Source of the DNA: Streptomyces lasiicapitis
GTDB lineage: Bacteria > Actinomycetota > Actinomycetes > Streptomycetales > Streptomycetaceae
Length of the DNA stretch: 64,000 nt
NCBI RefSeq assembly: GCF_014646335.1
Contig: NZ_BMNG01000003.1
Location: forward strand, 186,001-250,000
Direction of reading: 5' to 3'
The notes under the pieces are model-generated. The model had not been told where the DNA came from and searched no databases. It saw only the letters and a program-made list of their open reading frames with translations. Shown piece after piece: positions 23,888 through 33,600 of this stretch (its first letter is position 1; each line of letters begins with the position of its first letter). The position numbers and the translations under genes are program-made.

Positions 23888-26668
23888 TCAATGTCTCGGA
23901 GGCAGGCTCCGCAGCGCCACCCACACCCGGTCCCGCGTCACCGGGAGTTCGGTGAAGCGGATGCCGGTGGCGTCGCGGAGGGCGTTGGTGAGGGCGGGGG
24001 CGACCGGGTTGAAGGGGCTTTCGCTCATGGACTTGGCGCCCAGGGGGCCGATGGCGTCCGTCGTGTTCATGAAGTGGACCTCGGTGCGCGGGACGTCCGC
24101 GTACTGGGGGAGGCGGTAGCGGCGGAAGGCGGCCGTGGTGACCTCGCCGCGGTCGTCCACGCGGACCTCCTCGAAGAGCGTCGCGCCGAGTGCCTGGGCG
24201 ACGCCGCCCTCCACCTGGCCGCGGCACTGCATCGGGTTCATCACCTTGCCCGCGTCCGCCGCGTGCACGCTGCGCAGGATGCGGATCTCGCCCGTGCCGG
24301 GGTCCACCGCCACCTTGAACCACTGCGCGTTGAACGCCACCGAGCGCGGTGAGCCGCCCCAGTGGCCGTCCGCCACCAACTCCCCTTCCGCGCCTGCTGC
24401 TTGGGCTGCTTCGAACAGTTCCTTCAGCGGTACCGTCCGGCCCGCGCAGTCGAACGCCTCCGCTCCCTGGCGGCACAGGTGCCGGGCGACTCCCGTGTGC
24501 CGGGCGGCGAACGTCCGCAGCTGCTCGGCCAGCGCCGTCGCCGCGAGCAGCACCGCCTTGCCCGCGACCACCGTGCCCGCCGAGCCGAAGGCGCCCGTGT
24601 CGTGACGTACGACGTCGGTGTCTGATTGACGGACCGTCACCTTGTCCTCTGTCGTGTGCAGGGCGCCCGCCGTGATCTGCTGGTGCACGGTGGTGGTGCC
24701 GTTGCCGAACTCGGCGGTGCCTACGGCTACTTCGTACGTTCCGTCTGCCAGCAGTCGTACCCTCGCGTCGGCGTAGTGGCCGCCCGGCGGGCCTGTCGCG
24801 ATCATTGCAAGACCTGTGCCCTGGCCCACCAGCCAGCCCTTCGGGGGTTCGTCCGCCTCGGTGTCCGCGGTCGCGTTTCGTATCACCGACAGGCACTGGT
24901 CCAGGCCGTACGACGCCATGTGCAGGTCCTCCTCCTCGCCCAGCGGGGTGAGCATGTGCTCTCCGGGGCCGATGATGTTGCGCTCGCGCACGGTGAGCGG
25001 GTCCAGGCCGAGGCGGCGGGCCAGCTCGTCCAGCATCGACTCGACCGCGAACGTCACCTGGCCGAGGCCGTATCCCCTGAAGGCGCCCGCGGGCACGCAG
25101 TTGGTGTAGACGGAGTACGCCTCGACCTTCTTGTGCGGGGCGCGGTACATCGCCATCGACTCGCCCACGCTGTGGAACATCACCGCGGGGCCGTGATTGC
25201 CGTACGCCCCCGTGTTCGACACCACCCGGAAGCTGAACGCCGTCAGGGTGCCGTCCGCGCGGGCGCCCATCCTGATCGTCACCTTGAACGGGTGCCGGGT
25301 CGTCGCGCCGTAGAACTGCTCGGCCCGGGTGTACTCCAGCTTCACCGGGCGGCGCAGCCGCAGCGCCGCCAGCGTCACGATGTCCTCCGTCAGCATCTCC
25401 TGCTTGCCGCCGAACCCGCCGCCGACCCGGCCCGCGATCACCCGCACCTCGTCCTCCGGGAGGTCGAACAGGGCGCAGAGGGCTCGGCGGGTGAGGAAGG
25501 GGGTCTGGGTGGAGGAGCGGACGGTCAGCCGTTGGCTGGCTTCGTCGTCGGCCGCCTTCGGTTCGAAGTACGCCACACAGCCGTGCGTTTCGAGGCTCGC
25601 GTGCTGCACGCGCTGCGTGCGGAACGTCTCCTCGACGACCAAGTCCGCCTCGGCGAAGCCCCGTTCGACGTCGCCGATCTCGCCGTGCGCCTCGCCGACG
25701 ACGTTGCGGTCGGGCCGGGCGATGCGGGACTCCGGTCCCTTGTCGGCGTGCAGGGCGGGGGCGCCGGGGAGCATCGCCTCCTCGGGGTCGGTGACGTACG
25801 GGAGTTGCTCGTACGTCACCTCGACGCGCCGGCAGCCCTCCTCCGCGGCCTGCTCGCTGTCCGCGACCACGGCGGCCACGCGCTGGCCGACGTGACGAAC
25901 GGTGTCGTCGAGGACGCGGGTGTCGTCGGGGTCCTCGGTGGGGTGCTCGTGGCGGGCCGAGGAGTAGCGGCGGGCGGGGGCGTCCTCGTGGGTGAACACC
26001 GCGTGCACGCCCGGGACTTGGAGGGCCGTGCCGGTGTCGACGGCGACGATGCGTGCGTGCGGGTGCGGGGAGCGGACCAGCTTCATGTGCAGCAGGCCGG
26101 GGATGTCGACGTCGAAGGTGTAGCGGGCGGTGCCGGTGACCACCTGGGGGCCCGCCGGGGCGCCGGGGCTGCGGCCCACGGCCTGCCCGGCGGCGGGGCG
26201 TTCGGTGTGGGTGACGCCGCGTACGGCGTCCTCGATGGCGCGGTAGCCGGTGCAGCGGCACAGGTTGCCCTTGAAGGCGCGCGGCAGGTCGTCGAGCTTG
26301 CCGTCGTCGTGCGCGGTGCCCCGCTCGGCCTCCAGGGCGGCCGAGGTCATCAGGAATCCGGCCGTACAGAATCCGCACTGGAATCCCTGCGCGTCCAGGA
26401 ACTTCCGCTGGACCGGGTGGAGTTCGCCGTCGGGGGAGGCCAGGCCCTCGACGGTGGTGACGGCGCGGCCCTCGGCGCGCACCGCCGGGTACAGGCAGCT
26501 GTGCACCGGCTCGCCGTCCACGTGGACCGTGCAGGCCCCGCAGTCCCCGGCGTCGCAGCCCTTCTTCACCCCGAACCAGCCCCGCTCGCGCAGGTAGGTG
26601 CGCAGGCACTGGCCGGGGCGGGGTTCGGCGGAGCAGGGGCGGCCATTGATGGCTATGTGGAAGCTCAT
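23888..26668 (-). CDS. xanthine-dehydrogenase-type fused [2Fe-2S]/molybdopterin subunit
   Basis: This 926-aa molybdo-hydroxylase subunit probably oxidises hypoxanthine or xanthine. Residues 1-160 are the iron-sulphur part: C38, C43, C46 and C58 form the plant-type [2Fe-2S] site, and QCGFCTAGF with CRCTGY forms the second cluster. After a 25-residue linker, residues 185-926 form the molybdopterin domain with RVGGGFGGKQE, AGAFRGYG and the catalytic Glu in GAKSMSESPF. In many relatives these two parts are separate genes, so this is a fusion. The ATG at 26668 overlaps the stop of the FAD gene (ATGA); in-frame codons upstream are a shadow of that gene. The PucR gene next door supports purine catabolism. 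Confidence 0.9.
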   Translation of the reverse strand: MSFHIAINGRPCSAEPRPGQCLRTYLRERGWFGVKKGCDAGDCGACTVHVDGEPVHSCLYPAVRAEGRAVTTVEGLASPDGELHPVQRKFLDAQGFQCGFCTAGFLMTSAALEAERGTAHDDGKLDDLPRAFKGNLCRCTGYRAIEDAVRGVTHTERPAAGQAVGRSPGAPAGPQVVTGTARYTFDVDIPGLLHMKLVRSPHPHARIVAVDTGTALQVPGVHAVFTHEDAPARRYSSARHEHPTEDPDDTRVLDDTVRHVGQRVAAVVADSEQAAEEGCRRVEVTYEQLPYVTDPEEAMLPGAPALHADKGPESRIARPDRNVVGEAHGEIGDVERGFAEADLVVEETFRTQRVQHASLETHGCVAYFEPKAADDEASQRLTVRSSTQTPFLTRRALCALFDLPEDEVRVIAGRVGGGFGGKQEMLTEDIVTLAALRLRRPVKLEYTRAEQFYGATTRHPFKVTIRMGARADGTLTAFSFRVVSNTGAYGNHGPAVMFHSVGESMAMYRAPHKKVEAYSVYTNCVPAGAFRGYGLGQVTFAVESMLDELARRLGLDPLTVRERNIIGPGEHMLTPLGEEEDLHMASYGLDQCLSVIRNATADTEADEPPKGWLVGQGTGLAMIATGPPGGHYADARVRLLADGTYEVAVGTAEFGNGTTTVHQQITAGALHTTEDKVTVRQSDTDVVRHDTGAFGSAGTVVAGKAVLLAATALAEQLRTFAARHTGVARHLCRQGAEAFDCAGRTVPLKELFEAAQAAGAEGELVADGHWGGSPRSVAFNAQWFKVAVDPGTGEIRILRSVHAADAGKVMNPMQCRGQVEGGVAQALGATLFEEVRVDDRGEVTTAAFRRYRLPQYADVPRTEVHFMNTTDAIGPLGAKSMSESPFNPVAPALTNALRDATGIRFTELPVTRDRVWVALRSLPPRH

Positions 26669-27549
26669 CGGGTGGGCTCCTCGGTGGGGCGTGCGGCGGC
26701 GGGTTCGGGGTTCGCCGGGGCGGGCACCTCGCCGTACGGGTTCAGTTCGCGCCGCACCTCCTCCGCGTACCGGAACGCCATGTGCCGCCGCCACTCCGGC
26801 AGTCCGTGGATGTCGTCGAACCACTCGTCCGCCCCGACCGCCGCCGTCAGCGCCGCCCGCAGCCCCGCCGCGTCCGGCGGCAGCGGGAACCAGAGCCGGA
26901 CGGGCCGCACGGTCGCGGCGGTGACCGTCACCGTCAGGGAGCCGTCCGCCGGGTCGAGGGCGCCGATGACGAGTGCGCCGGAGCGCCCGAGGCCGTACAG
27001 CGATGCCTGCCGGAACGCGGTGCGGCAGCGCAGGGCGCGGGCCGGCAGGGTCACCGAGCGCAGCAACTCGCCCTCGTCCAGGACCGTTCGGCCCGCGCCC
27101 GTGACGAAGTCCGCGACATCGACGCGGCGTACCGCGCCCCGCTGCGACCGCAGCAGGCACTCGCCGCCCAGTGCCGCGGTCAGCGAGATCATCGGCCCGG
27201 CGGGCAGCCCGTTGCAGAGGTTCCCGCCGACCGTCGCCATGTTCCAGATCTTGAACGAGGCCAGGAACGCGCGGCAGCACTGCTCGAACAGCGGTGCCGC
27301 CGGGGCGCGGAGCGTCGTCGCCGCGAAGCGGGCGAGCGTGGCGACGGTGCAGGTCGCCGCGATCTCCAGGGCGCCGTCAGGGCGCAGGGCGACCGGCTCC
27401 CAGCCCATCCGGCTCAGGTCCACCAGGCGGCGCAGGTGCGGCTGCGGTTCGGAGAAGAGGTACGTGCCCCCGCCCAGCCAGGCGTCGCCCGGCCGCCAGG
27501 GCTCGCGCCGCCGGGCGTCGCGCACGTCGAGCACGGTGTTGAGGTCCAT
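26665..27549 (-). CDS. FAD-binding subunit of the molybdo-hydroxylase
   Basis: This 294-aa protein of the CO-dehydrogenase flavoprotein family carries FAD and passes electrons from the iron-sulphur clusters of the neighbouring fused subunit to the acceptor. The FAD-binding motifs are LGGGTYLFSE (about 25-34) and NMATVGGNLCNGLPAG in the first half, followed by the C-terminal CODH_FAD domain. The ATG at 27549 begins MDLNTVLDVRDARR; upstream in-frame codons to 27681 run through the divergent promoter region. It is the first gene of the operon and overlaps the next gene by 4 bases. PucR-type regulators commonly control such genes. Confidence 0.88.
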   Translation of the reverse strand: MDLNTVLDVRDARRREPWRPGDAWLGGGTYLFSEPQPHLRRLVDLSRMGWEPVALRPDGALEIAATCTVATLARFAATTLRAPAAPLFEQCCRAFLASFKIWNMATVGGNLCNGLPAGPMISLTAALGGECLLRSQRGAVRRVDVADFVTGAGRTVLDEGELLRSVTLPARALRCRTAFRQASLYGLGRSGALVIGALDPADGSLTVTVTAATVRPVRLWFPLPPDAAGLRAALTAAVGADEWFDDIHGLPEWRRHMAFRYAEEVRRELNPYGEVPAPANPEPAAARPTEEPTR

Positions 27550-27833
27550 GGCTTCCCCTGCTTCCCCTGTCGTCCGGCCCCGGGGCCCGGAGCCCGTCCA
27601 GGCGCCCCGGGTCCCTGTCCGAGCCATCGGTTTCCAGCCAGTGAAGCCCGCCGGGGGCGCCGCGTACGACTGGTCCCGCACACGGAAGAACGACCGCTCC
27701 GCGGCCCACTCCTTGGATGTTCAACCAAGAGGCGTTCTCGCCGAACACCTTGGCATTTACGATGGTCAACCTCGTATTCGCCTCGTGAATGTGAGGCGCG
27801 GGATCTTCCCGCAGCCGCGCAAGGAGCCACCGC
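27550..27833. promoter_or_regulatory. divergent control region between xdh-type operon and pucR-type gene
   Basis: This 284-base region separates the divergent operons. CTTGG (27712-27716) and CCAAG (27725-27729) form an inverted repeat with an 8-base AT-rich spacer. TACGAT at about 27757 is a possible -10 box toward pucR. Control by the adjacent PucR protein is inferred from position. Confidence 0.45.
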
Positions 27834-29435
27834 ATGCACGTCGACCACCTCCTCACGATCGAGGGCCTCGGCATCACGCTCGTCTGGGGCGACGAGCACC
27901 TGATGAGCCGGGAGATCGCCGGGGTCACCGCCACCGACCTGGAGGACCCGACGCGGTTCCTGGAGCCGGGCGAGATCGTCCTCAGCGGACTCGTGTGGTG
28001 GCGGCCCGACGACGGCCGCGCCCGTGCCGACCGCTTCGTCGCGGCCCTCCGCGCGGGCGGCGCGGTCGCGTTGCTCGCCGGCGAGGAGACCCACGGCGCC
28101 GTCCCCGGCGAACTCGTCGACGCCTGCCGTGCCCACCGCGTCGCCCTGCTCTCCGTGCCCGCGCGCACCAGCTTCCGCGCGGTCACCGAAGCGGTGTATC
28201 TGCGCCAGTGGGGCGACCTCAGCCGCCGCCCCGCCCCGCACCACGCCCTTCCGGAGAACGTACGCGGCCAGCTCAGCCGGCTCCTCGAACTCGGCGCGGG
28301 CCCCGCGGAGCTCCTGGAGAGTGCCTTCGCCCACCTCGGTACGCCCGCCTGCCATCTGCTGACCAGCAGCGGCCGGACCGTCGCCCGCACCTCGTCCGCC
28401 CCGGCGCTGCCCGCCCCCGAGGCCGCCCGCCGACTGCACGGCGCGACCGGGACCACCCTGCGCGTGCAGGCCGACGCCACCGCGTACGACGCCTGGCATC
28501 TGCACCTGGGGGAGGAGGACGCGGCGCCGCCCCGCGTGCTGCACGAGATAGCCGAGGTGCTCGCCCAGCACCGGCACCGGCACGGCGGCGGCGACGTCGC
28601 CCGGGAGCGGGCGCGGGCGCACGACGCGCTCATCGCGCTGATCGCCCTGGCCGACACCGCCGCGCCGGACGCGGACGCCCTGGCGGAGGCGGTGCGGTCC
28701 TGCGGGCTGCCGGGGGAGGGGGCCTACCGTGTCGTCGTCGCCGCGCCGGAGGGCGGTGGGCGACATCCCGACGCGGGTCGTGACCTCCTCGCCGAGGCGT
28801 TGCGGCACCTGCGCGCCGCGGCTGCCTCCGCTCCTGTGTCGGCGTCCGCCACCTCCGCCCTGTTCACCGCGGCCTCCGCGTACTTCGCCCTCGCCCCACG
28901 CCCCGGCGGCGAAGCCGTGGCCGTCGTCCACACCGGCGCCGACGACGAACTCCCCGAGCGGCTGCGGGAAGTGTGGCCGCTGCTGCACGCCTGCCGCCCC
29001 GACGCCGTGCCGCACGCCGGGGTCAGCGCCCGCGTCAAGGGCCCGGCCGAGCTGGGGCGCGCCCTCGTGCAGGCGCGCTACGCCCTCGCCGGGGCCAGGA
29101 ACACCGCACCGGGTGCCGCCCGGGTCACCGCGGTCGACGACCTGTCCACCCTCGAAGCGCTGCTCGCCGGGGTCCCCGACGACGTACGCGCGGCCTATCG
29201 GAGCAGCACGCTGGGCCCGCTCCTGAAGGAGTCGAAGGCGTCGTACGGCATGCTCCTGGAGACCCTCGAAGTGTTCCTCGGCAACAACGGGTCCTGGGCG
29301 CGGACCGCCAAGGCCCTGCATCTGCACGTGAACACGGTCCACTACCGCATCCAGCGCGTCGAAGCCCTCACCGGACGGGACTTGTCCCGCCTCGACCACA
29401 AGCTCGACCTGCGGGCCGCGCTGCTCTGCCGCTGA
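27834..29435 (+). CDS. PucR-family transcriptional regulator of purine catabolism
   Basis: This 533-aa protein has the PucR layout. An N-terminal PucR domain (residues 1-125: MHVDHLLTIEGLGITLVWG, LEPGEIVLSGL) is followed by a middle GGDEF-like region, then a C-terminal PucR-type HTH (about 470-530: LEVFLGNNGSWARTAKALHLHVNTVHYRIQ in pieces). PucR regulators sense purine-pathway metabolites and control xanthine dehydrogenase and allantoin genes. Here the divergent operon encodes a xanthine-dehydrogenase-type enzyme, which supports that role. A tandem 19-bp repeat starts 7 bases after the stop codon. Confidence 0.9.
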   Translation: MHVDHLLTIEGLGITLVWGDEHLMSREIAGVTATDLEDPTRFLEPGEIVLSGLVWWRPDDGRARADRFVAALRAGGAVALLAGEETHGAVPGELVDACRAHRVALLSVPARTSFRAVTEAVYLRQWGDLSRRPAPHHALPENVRGQLSRLLELGAGPAELLESAFAHLGTPACHLLTSSGRTVARTSSAPALPAPEAARRLHGATGTTLRVQADATAYDAWHLHLGEEDAAPPRVLHEIAEVLAQHRHRHGGGDVARERARAHDALIALIALADTAAPDADALAEAVRSCGLPGEGAYRVVVAAPEGGGRHPDAGRDLLAEALRHLRAAAASAPVSASATSALFTAASAYFALAPRPGGEAVAVVHTGADDELPERLREVWPLLHACRPDAVPHAGVSARVKGPAELGRALVQARYALAGARNTAPGAARVTAVDDLSTLEALLAGVPDDVRAAYRSSTLGPLLKESKASYGMLLETLEVFLGNNGSWARTAKALHLHVNTVHYRIQRVEALTGRDLSRLDHKLDLRAALLCR

Positions 29436-29441
29436 CGCGCA

Positions 29442-29544
29442 GTCAGGGAGGGCCGACGCGGTCAGGGAGGGCCGACGCGGTCAGGGAGGGCCGACGCGGT
29501 CAGGGAAGGCGGACGCGGTCAGGGAAGGCGGACGCGGTCAGGGA
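29442..29544. repeat. tandem array of a 19-bp unit, five copies plus a partial sixth
   Basis: The unit GTCAGGGAGGGCCGACGCG occurs exactly at 29442, 29461 and 29480. A two-base variant (GTCAGGGAAGGCGGACGCG) occurs at 29499 and 29518, then a partial copy at 29537. It fills the space between convergent genes and reaches the stop codon of the TOBE gene. There is no spacer variation, so it is not a CRISPR array. Copy number probably varies between strains. Confidence 0.9.
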
Positions 29545-29933
29545 ACATCGACATGGACGTTCGTCGACTTCACCCGCGCCGTGACCATGACCCCGACCTC
29601 CAGGCCGAGTTCCTCCACCGACTCCCGCGTCACCAGGGAGACCAGGCGGTGCGGTCCCGACTGGATCTCCACCTGCGCGGCCACGTCGTCGAGGCGCACC
29701 GCGGTGACGATCCCGGTGAACGCGTTGCGCACGGAGGTGGCCACGCGCTCCGGCACCGGATGCGCGCCCCGCGCCCGCTCGCGCGCGAACTCCGCGAGGC
29801 CCACGCCGTCAAGCACGCGATTGCCCGCGCCGTCGCGCTCCATCCGCAGCCGGCCGCCGTCCGCCCACCGGCGCACGGTCTCCGCGCTCACGCCGAGGAG
29901 TGTCGCTGCCTGGCCAATGCTGTACGACGGCAC
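29538..29933 (-). CDS. HTH-TOBE molybdate-type regulator/molbindin
   Basis: This 131-aa protein has an N-terminal MerR/excisionase-like HTH (residues 3-48: YSIGQAATLLGVSAETVRRW, GGRLRMERDG) and a C-terminal TOBE domain (about 65-131: NAFTGIVTAVRLDDVAAQVEI, GVMVTARVKSTNVHVDVP), the molybdate-binding fold of ModE and Mop proteins. The GTG at 29933 was chosen because the conserved HTH begins two residues later and TTCGGGG precedes it; in-frame codons to 30188 look non-coding. It lies near a molybdenum-dependent hydroxylase, so molybdate-responsive control of that enzyme or of molybdate uptake is plausible. Its stop lies inside the tandem repeat array. Confidence 0.85.
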   Translation of the reverse strand: MPSYSIGQAATLLGVSAETVRRWADGGRLRMERDGAGNRVLDGVGLAEFARERARGAHPVPERVATSVRNAFTGIVTAVRLDDVAAQVEIQSGPHRLVSLVTRESVEELGLEVGVMVTARVKSTNVHVDVP

Positions 29934-30600
29934 CCCCGAACTGTACGGGCACGGGAGTAAGGCCCGCGCGAAGGCCCGCACGCGGAGGGAAGCCGTAAGG
30001 AAGCAGTGCGGAATGAGAAGTTCCGGTTGTTTTTCGGGTACCCTCCGCCGCTCTGCCCTTGCGTCCGACCTGGGGTGTCCCGGCGACAGGACACCAGAAA
30101 CCCTCGCGCGCCCGGCGCCCAATGTTGACACGTCGCGGATTTCCTCCGCCTTGCCCCCGCCGGACGGGCCCTCATAAGCTCGGTGCACGGGGGCGGGGGT
30201 AATTCATACCCGGACTCCGATGGCAACTGAGTACATGACATCGCCCGGTTGTCGTCCGGTGTTCTCCATTTCACTCGGCATTTCCGTGAAGTGGCCGTCG
30301 CCACACCTGCGGGCAATGGCGCGCGAAGGACCTGCGACAACGGCGACCGGGGCGCTCTTGATGGCGGTTGACTCCGCCGCCCCGAGGTACGAGCCTGTCG
30401 GAGCAACGGGAGTACAAGAGCCGCCCAGCGAGCGGGTTCTGGCCGTTAGGCCGAACCGAGGAAGCGACGCGGGCGATCAATTGCGTGGGTGAATAGGGTA
30501 TTCGGGCTCTACTCACCCGTGCGCGCTTGCCGCTCGGCCTCCGCGGCATGGATCAATCAATGACTCCGGCTTCAGGTTCAACGTCTAACCACTGTGGGGG
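29934..30600. promoter_or_regulatory. 667-bp non-coding region upstream of the NRPS operon
   Basis: No gene is supported here. Short frames on both strands lack Streptomyces-like coding character. The region is less GC-rich toward 30200-30600 and must contain the NRPS promoter. The clearest structure is an inverted repeat at 30487-30518, with GGGTGAATAG at 30487-30496 opposed by CTACTCACCC at 30509-30518 (one mismatch), 83 bases before the start codon. No SARP-type direct repeats or TTA-codon-related features were found. Confidence 0.5.
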
Positions 30601-33600
30601 ATGGTCGCTTTGTGTTCTTTTGAGCAGGGTTCGTTGTCGGGCGAGCTCAATGACACGGAGGTACCGGTACCGGTGGGGACGATTCCTGAACTGTTCGAGC
30701 GGCAGGTCGCCGCGGCTTCCGAAGCGACCTCGGTCGTCCTTGGTGACGACTCGCTGAGCTTCGGGGAACTGGACGCGCGGGCCAATCGCCTCGCGCGCTT
30801 TCTCATCGGGCGCGGCGTCGGCCCCGAGACGGTCGTCGGCGTGGCGCTGCGGCGTACGCCCGAGTGGTGCGTGACCGTCCTCGGCGTGATGAAGGCGGGC
30901 GGCGCCTACCTGCCGGTGGACCCCGCCTACCCCGCCGACCGCATCGCCTTCATGGTCGAGGACTCCGGCGCCGCCATGGTCCTTGTGGACGAGGGCACGA
31001 TCGCGGAACTCCCCGAACTGCCCGCGCCCATGGTGCGGTTGGACGACGCGGAGATCGTCGCGGCGGTCGCGGCGCACCCGGACGGCGTCGTGGCCGACGC
31101 CGAGCGCGCCTGCCCGCTCACCGTCGCCAACGCCGCGTACGTCATCTACACCTCGGGCTCCACCGGCCGCCCCAAGGGCGTGACCGTCACGCACACCGGC
31201 ATCGCCAACCTCGTCGGCGCGATGCTCGACCGGATGAAGGTCACGCCCGACAGCCGGATCCTGCAGTTCGGATCGCCGAGCTTCGACGTGTCCGTGGGCG
31301 AGCTCGGCATGTCGCTGCTCTCCGGGTCCACGCTCGTCATGGCCGACAAGGAGCAGCTCTCCCCGGGCGCCCCGCTCGTCGAGACCATCAACCGGCACGG
31401 CGTGACCCACGCCGTCATGTCGCCCGCCGTGCTCGCCGCGCTGCCGACCGGATCGCTGCCGACCGTGCGGAGCCTCGCCGTCGCGGGTGAGGCGACCGCG
31501 CCCGAACTGGTCGCCACCTGGGCCGCGGGCCGCCGCATGATCAACGGCTACGGCCCGACCGAGACCACCGTCGGCGTGACCATGAGCGCCCCGCTCGCCG
31601 GCGACGGCAAGGTCCCGCCCATCGGCGCGCCCATATCCAACACCGAGGCCCACGTCCTGGACGACGACCTCAAGCCGGTGGCCGACGGCGTCGCCGGAGA
31701 GCTGTACATCGCCGGCGCGCCCCTCGCCCGCGGCTACCTCGGCCGCCCCGGCATCACCAGCGAGCGCTTCGTGGCCTGCCCCTTCGGCAAGCCCGGCGAG
31801 CGCATGTACCGCACCGGCGACCTGGTGGAGTGGGGCGCCGACGGGCAGCTCGTCTTCCACGGGCGCGCCGACACCCAGGTCAAGATCCGTGGCCTGCGCA
31901 TCGAACTGCGCGAGATCGAGGCCGCGCTGATGGCCCACCCGCGCGTCGCGCACGCCGTCGTCGTCGTCCACGAGGGCCGCGGCAGCGGCAAGCAGCTCGT
32001 CGGCTACGTCGTCCCGGCCGGCGCCGGTGACACCGACACCGCCTCCAAGGGCGGCGGCACCGGACACATGTCCTTCGACTCCGGCTTCGCCGCCGGCGAG
32101 CTGCGCGGCTACCTCGGCGAGCGCCTGCCCGACTTCATGGTGCCCGCCACCGTCATGGTCCTGGACCGCCTTCCGCTCACCCCGAACGGCAAGGTCGACA
32201 AGAAGCAGCTCCCCGAGCCCGAGTTCAAGGGCGGGGTGTACCGCGCGCCGGGCACCGAGGAGGAAGAGGTCCTCGCGGCCGCGTTCGCCGCGGTGCTCGG
32301 CCTGGACCGCGTCGGCATCGACGACGACTTCTTCGCCGTCGGCGGCGACAGCATCCAGTCCATCCAGGTCGTCTCGCGGGCGCGGGCGCAGGGCCTTGAG
32401 GTCAGCGCGCGCGAGGTCTTCGAGTCCCGTACGGTCGCCCGGCTCGCCGAGGTCGCCGTCGCCAACAAGCAGGCCGGCGCGGCCGTCGTCCTGGAGGAGC
32501 TCGAAGGCGGCGGCACCGGCTGGATGCCGCTGCTTCCCGTCGCCCACCTGCTGCGCGGCTGGGGCCCCGGCTTCGACCGGTTCCTCCAGGCCATGGCGCT
32601 CGACCTGCCCGCGGGCATCGACCGCGCCGGGCTCGCCGCGACCCTCGGCGCCGTCATCGACCGGCACGACCTGCTGCGCGCCAAGCTCGTCAACGAGGAC
32701 GGCGGCGGCCTCGTCGTCGCGCCCGAGGGCTCGGTCGACGTGGACGCCCTCATCCACCGCGTCGCGTGCGACGGCCGCTGGGACAGCGAGGAGTGGCACG
32801 CGTCGCTGCGTACCGAACTGGACGCCGCCGCCGAGCGGTTGGACCCCGAGGCCGGGACCATCGCCCAGTTCGTGTGGTTCGACCCGTCCGGAACCGACGC
32901 GTCCGCTCCCGGGCGGCTCCTCGTCGCCCTGCACCACCTCGTCGTCGACGGCGTCTCCTGGCGCATCCTCACCCCCGACCTCGCCGTCGCCTGGGACCGG
33001 ATCCGGCAGGGCCAGGACCCCGAACTCCCGGCCGTGGCCACGTCCATGCGCCGCTGGGCGCACGCCCTGGCGGACGAGGCGGCGAGCCCCGCGCGGGTCG
33101 CCGAGCTGGAGCTGTGGAAGAAGATCGTCGAGGGCCCGGACCCGGTGCTCGGCACCCGCCGCCTCGACCCGGCCGTCGACGTGATCGCCACCATCGAGGA
33201 GACCCGCGTCGAGCTGCCCGTCTCCGTCACCGAGGCGCTGCTCACGACCGTTCCCGCCGCCTTCCACGGCGAGGTCAACGACGGTCTCCTCGCCGGTCTC
33301 GCGCTTGCCCTCGCCAAGTGGCGCAGGACCAGGGGGGTCGACGAGTCGTCCGCCCTCATCCGTCTCGAGGGCCACGGCCGCGAGGAGGCCGCCGCCCCCG
33401 GCGCCGACCTCTCGCGCACCGTCGGCTGGTTCACGTCCGTCTTCCCGGTCCGCCTGGACCTCGCGGGCGCCGACCTCGACGACGCCTTCGCGGGCGGCCC
33501 CGCCGCCGCACGCGTCATCAAGTCCGTCAAGGAGCAACTGCGCGCGATCCCCGACAAGGGCATCGGCTACGGCCTCCTGCGCCATCTCAACCCCGAGACC

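Noticed and set aside
29442-29544. Possible CRISPR array
   Set aside because: The units follow each other directly without spacers and there are no cas genes nearby.
30220-30492. A 90-codon frame upstream of the NRPS gene
   Set aside because: It lacks Streptomyces third-position GC bias and a ribosome-binding site and matches no family, so it is treated as non-coding leader.
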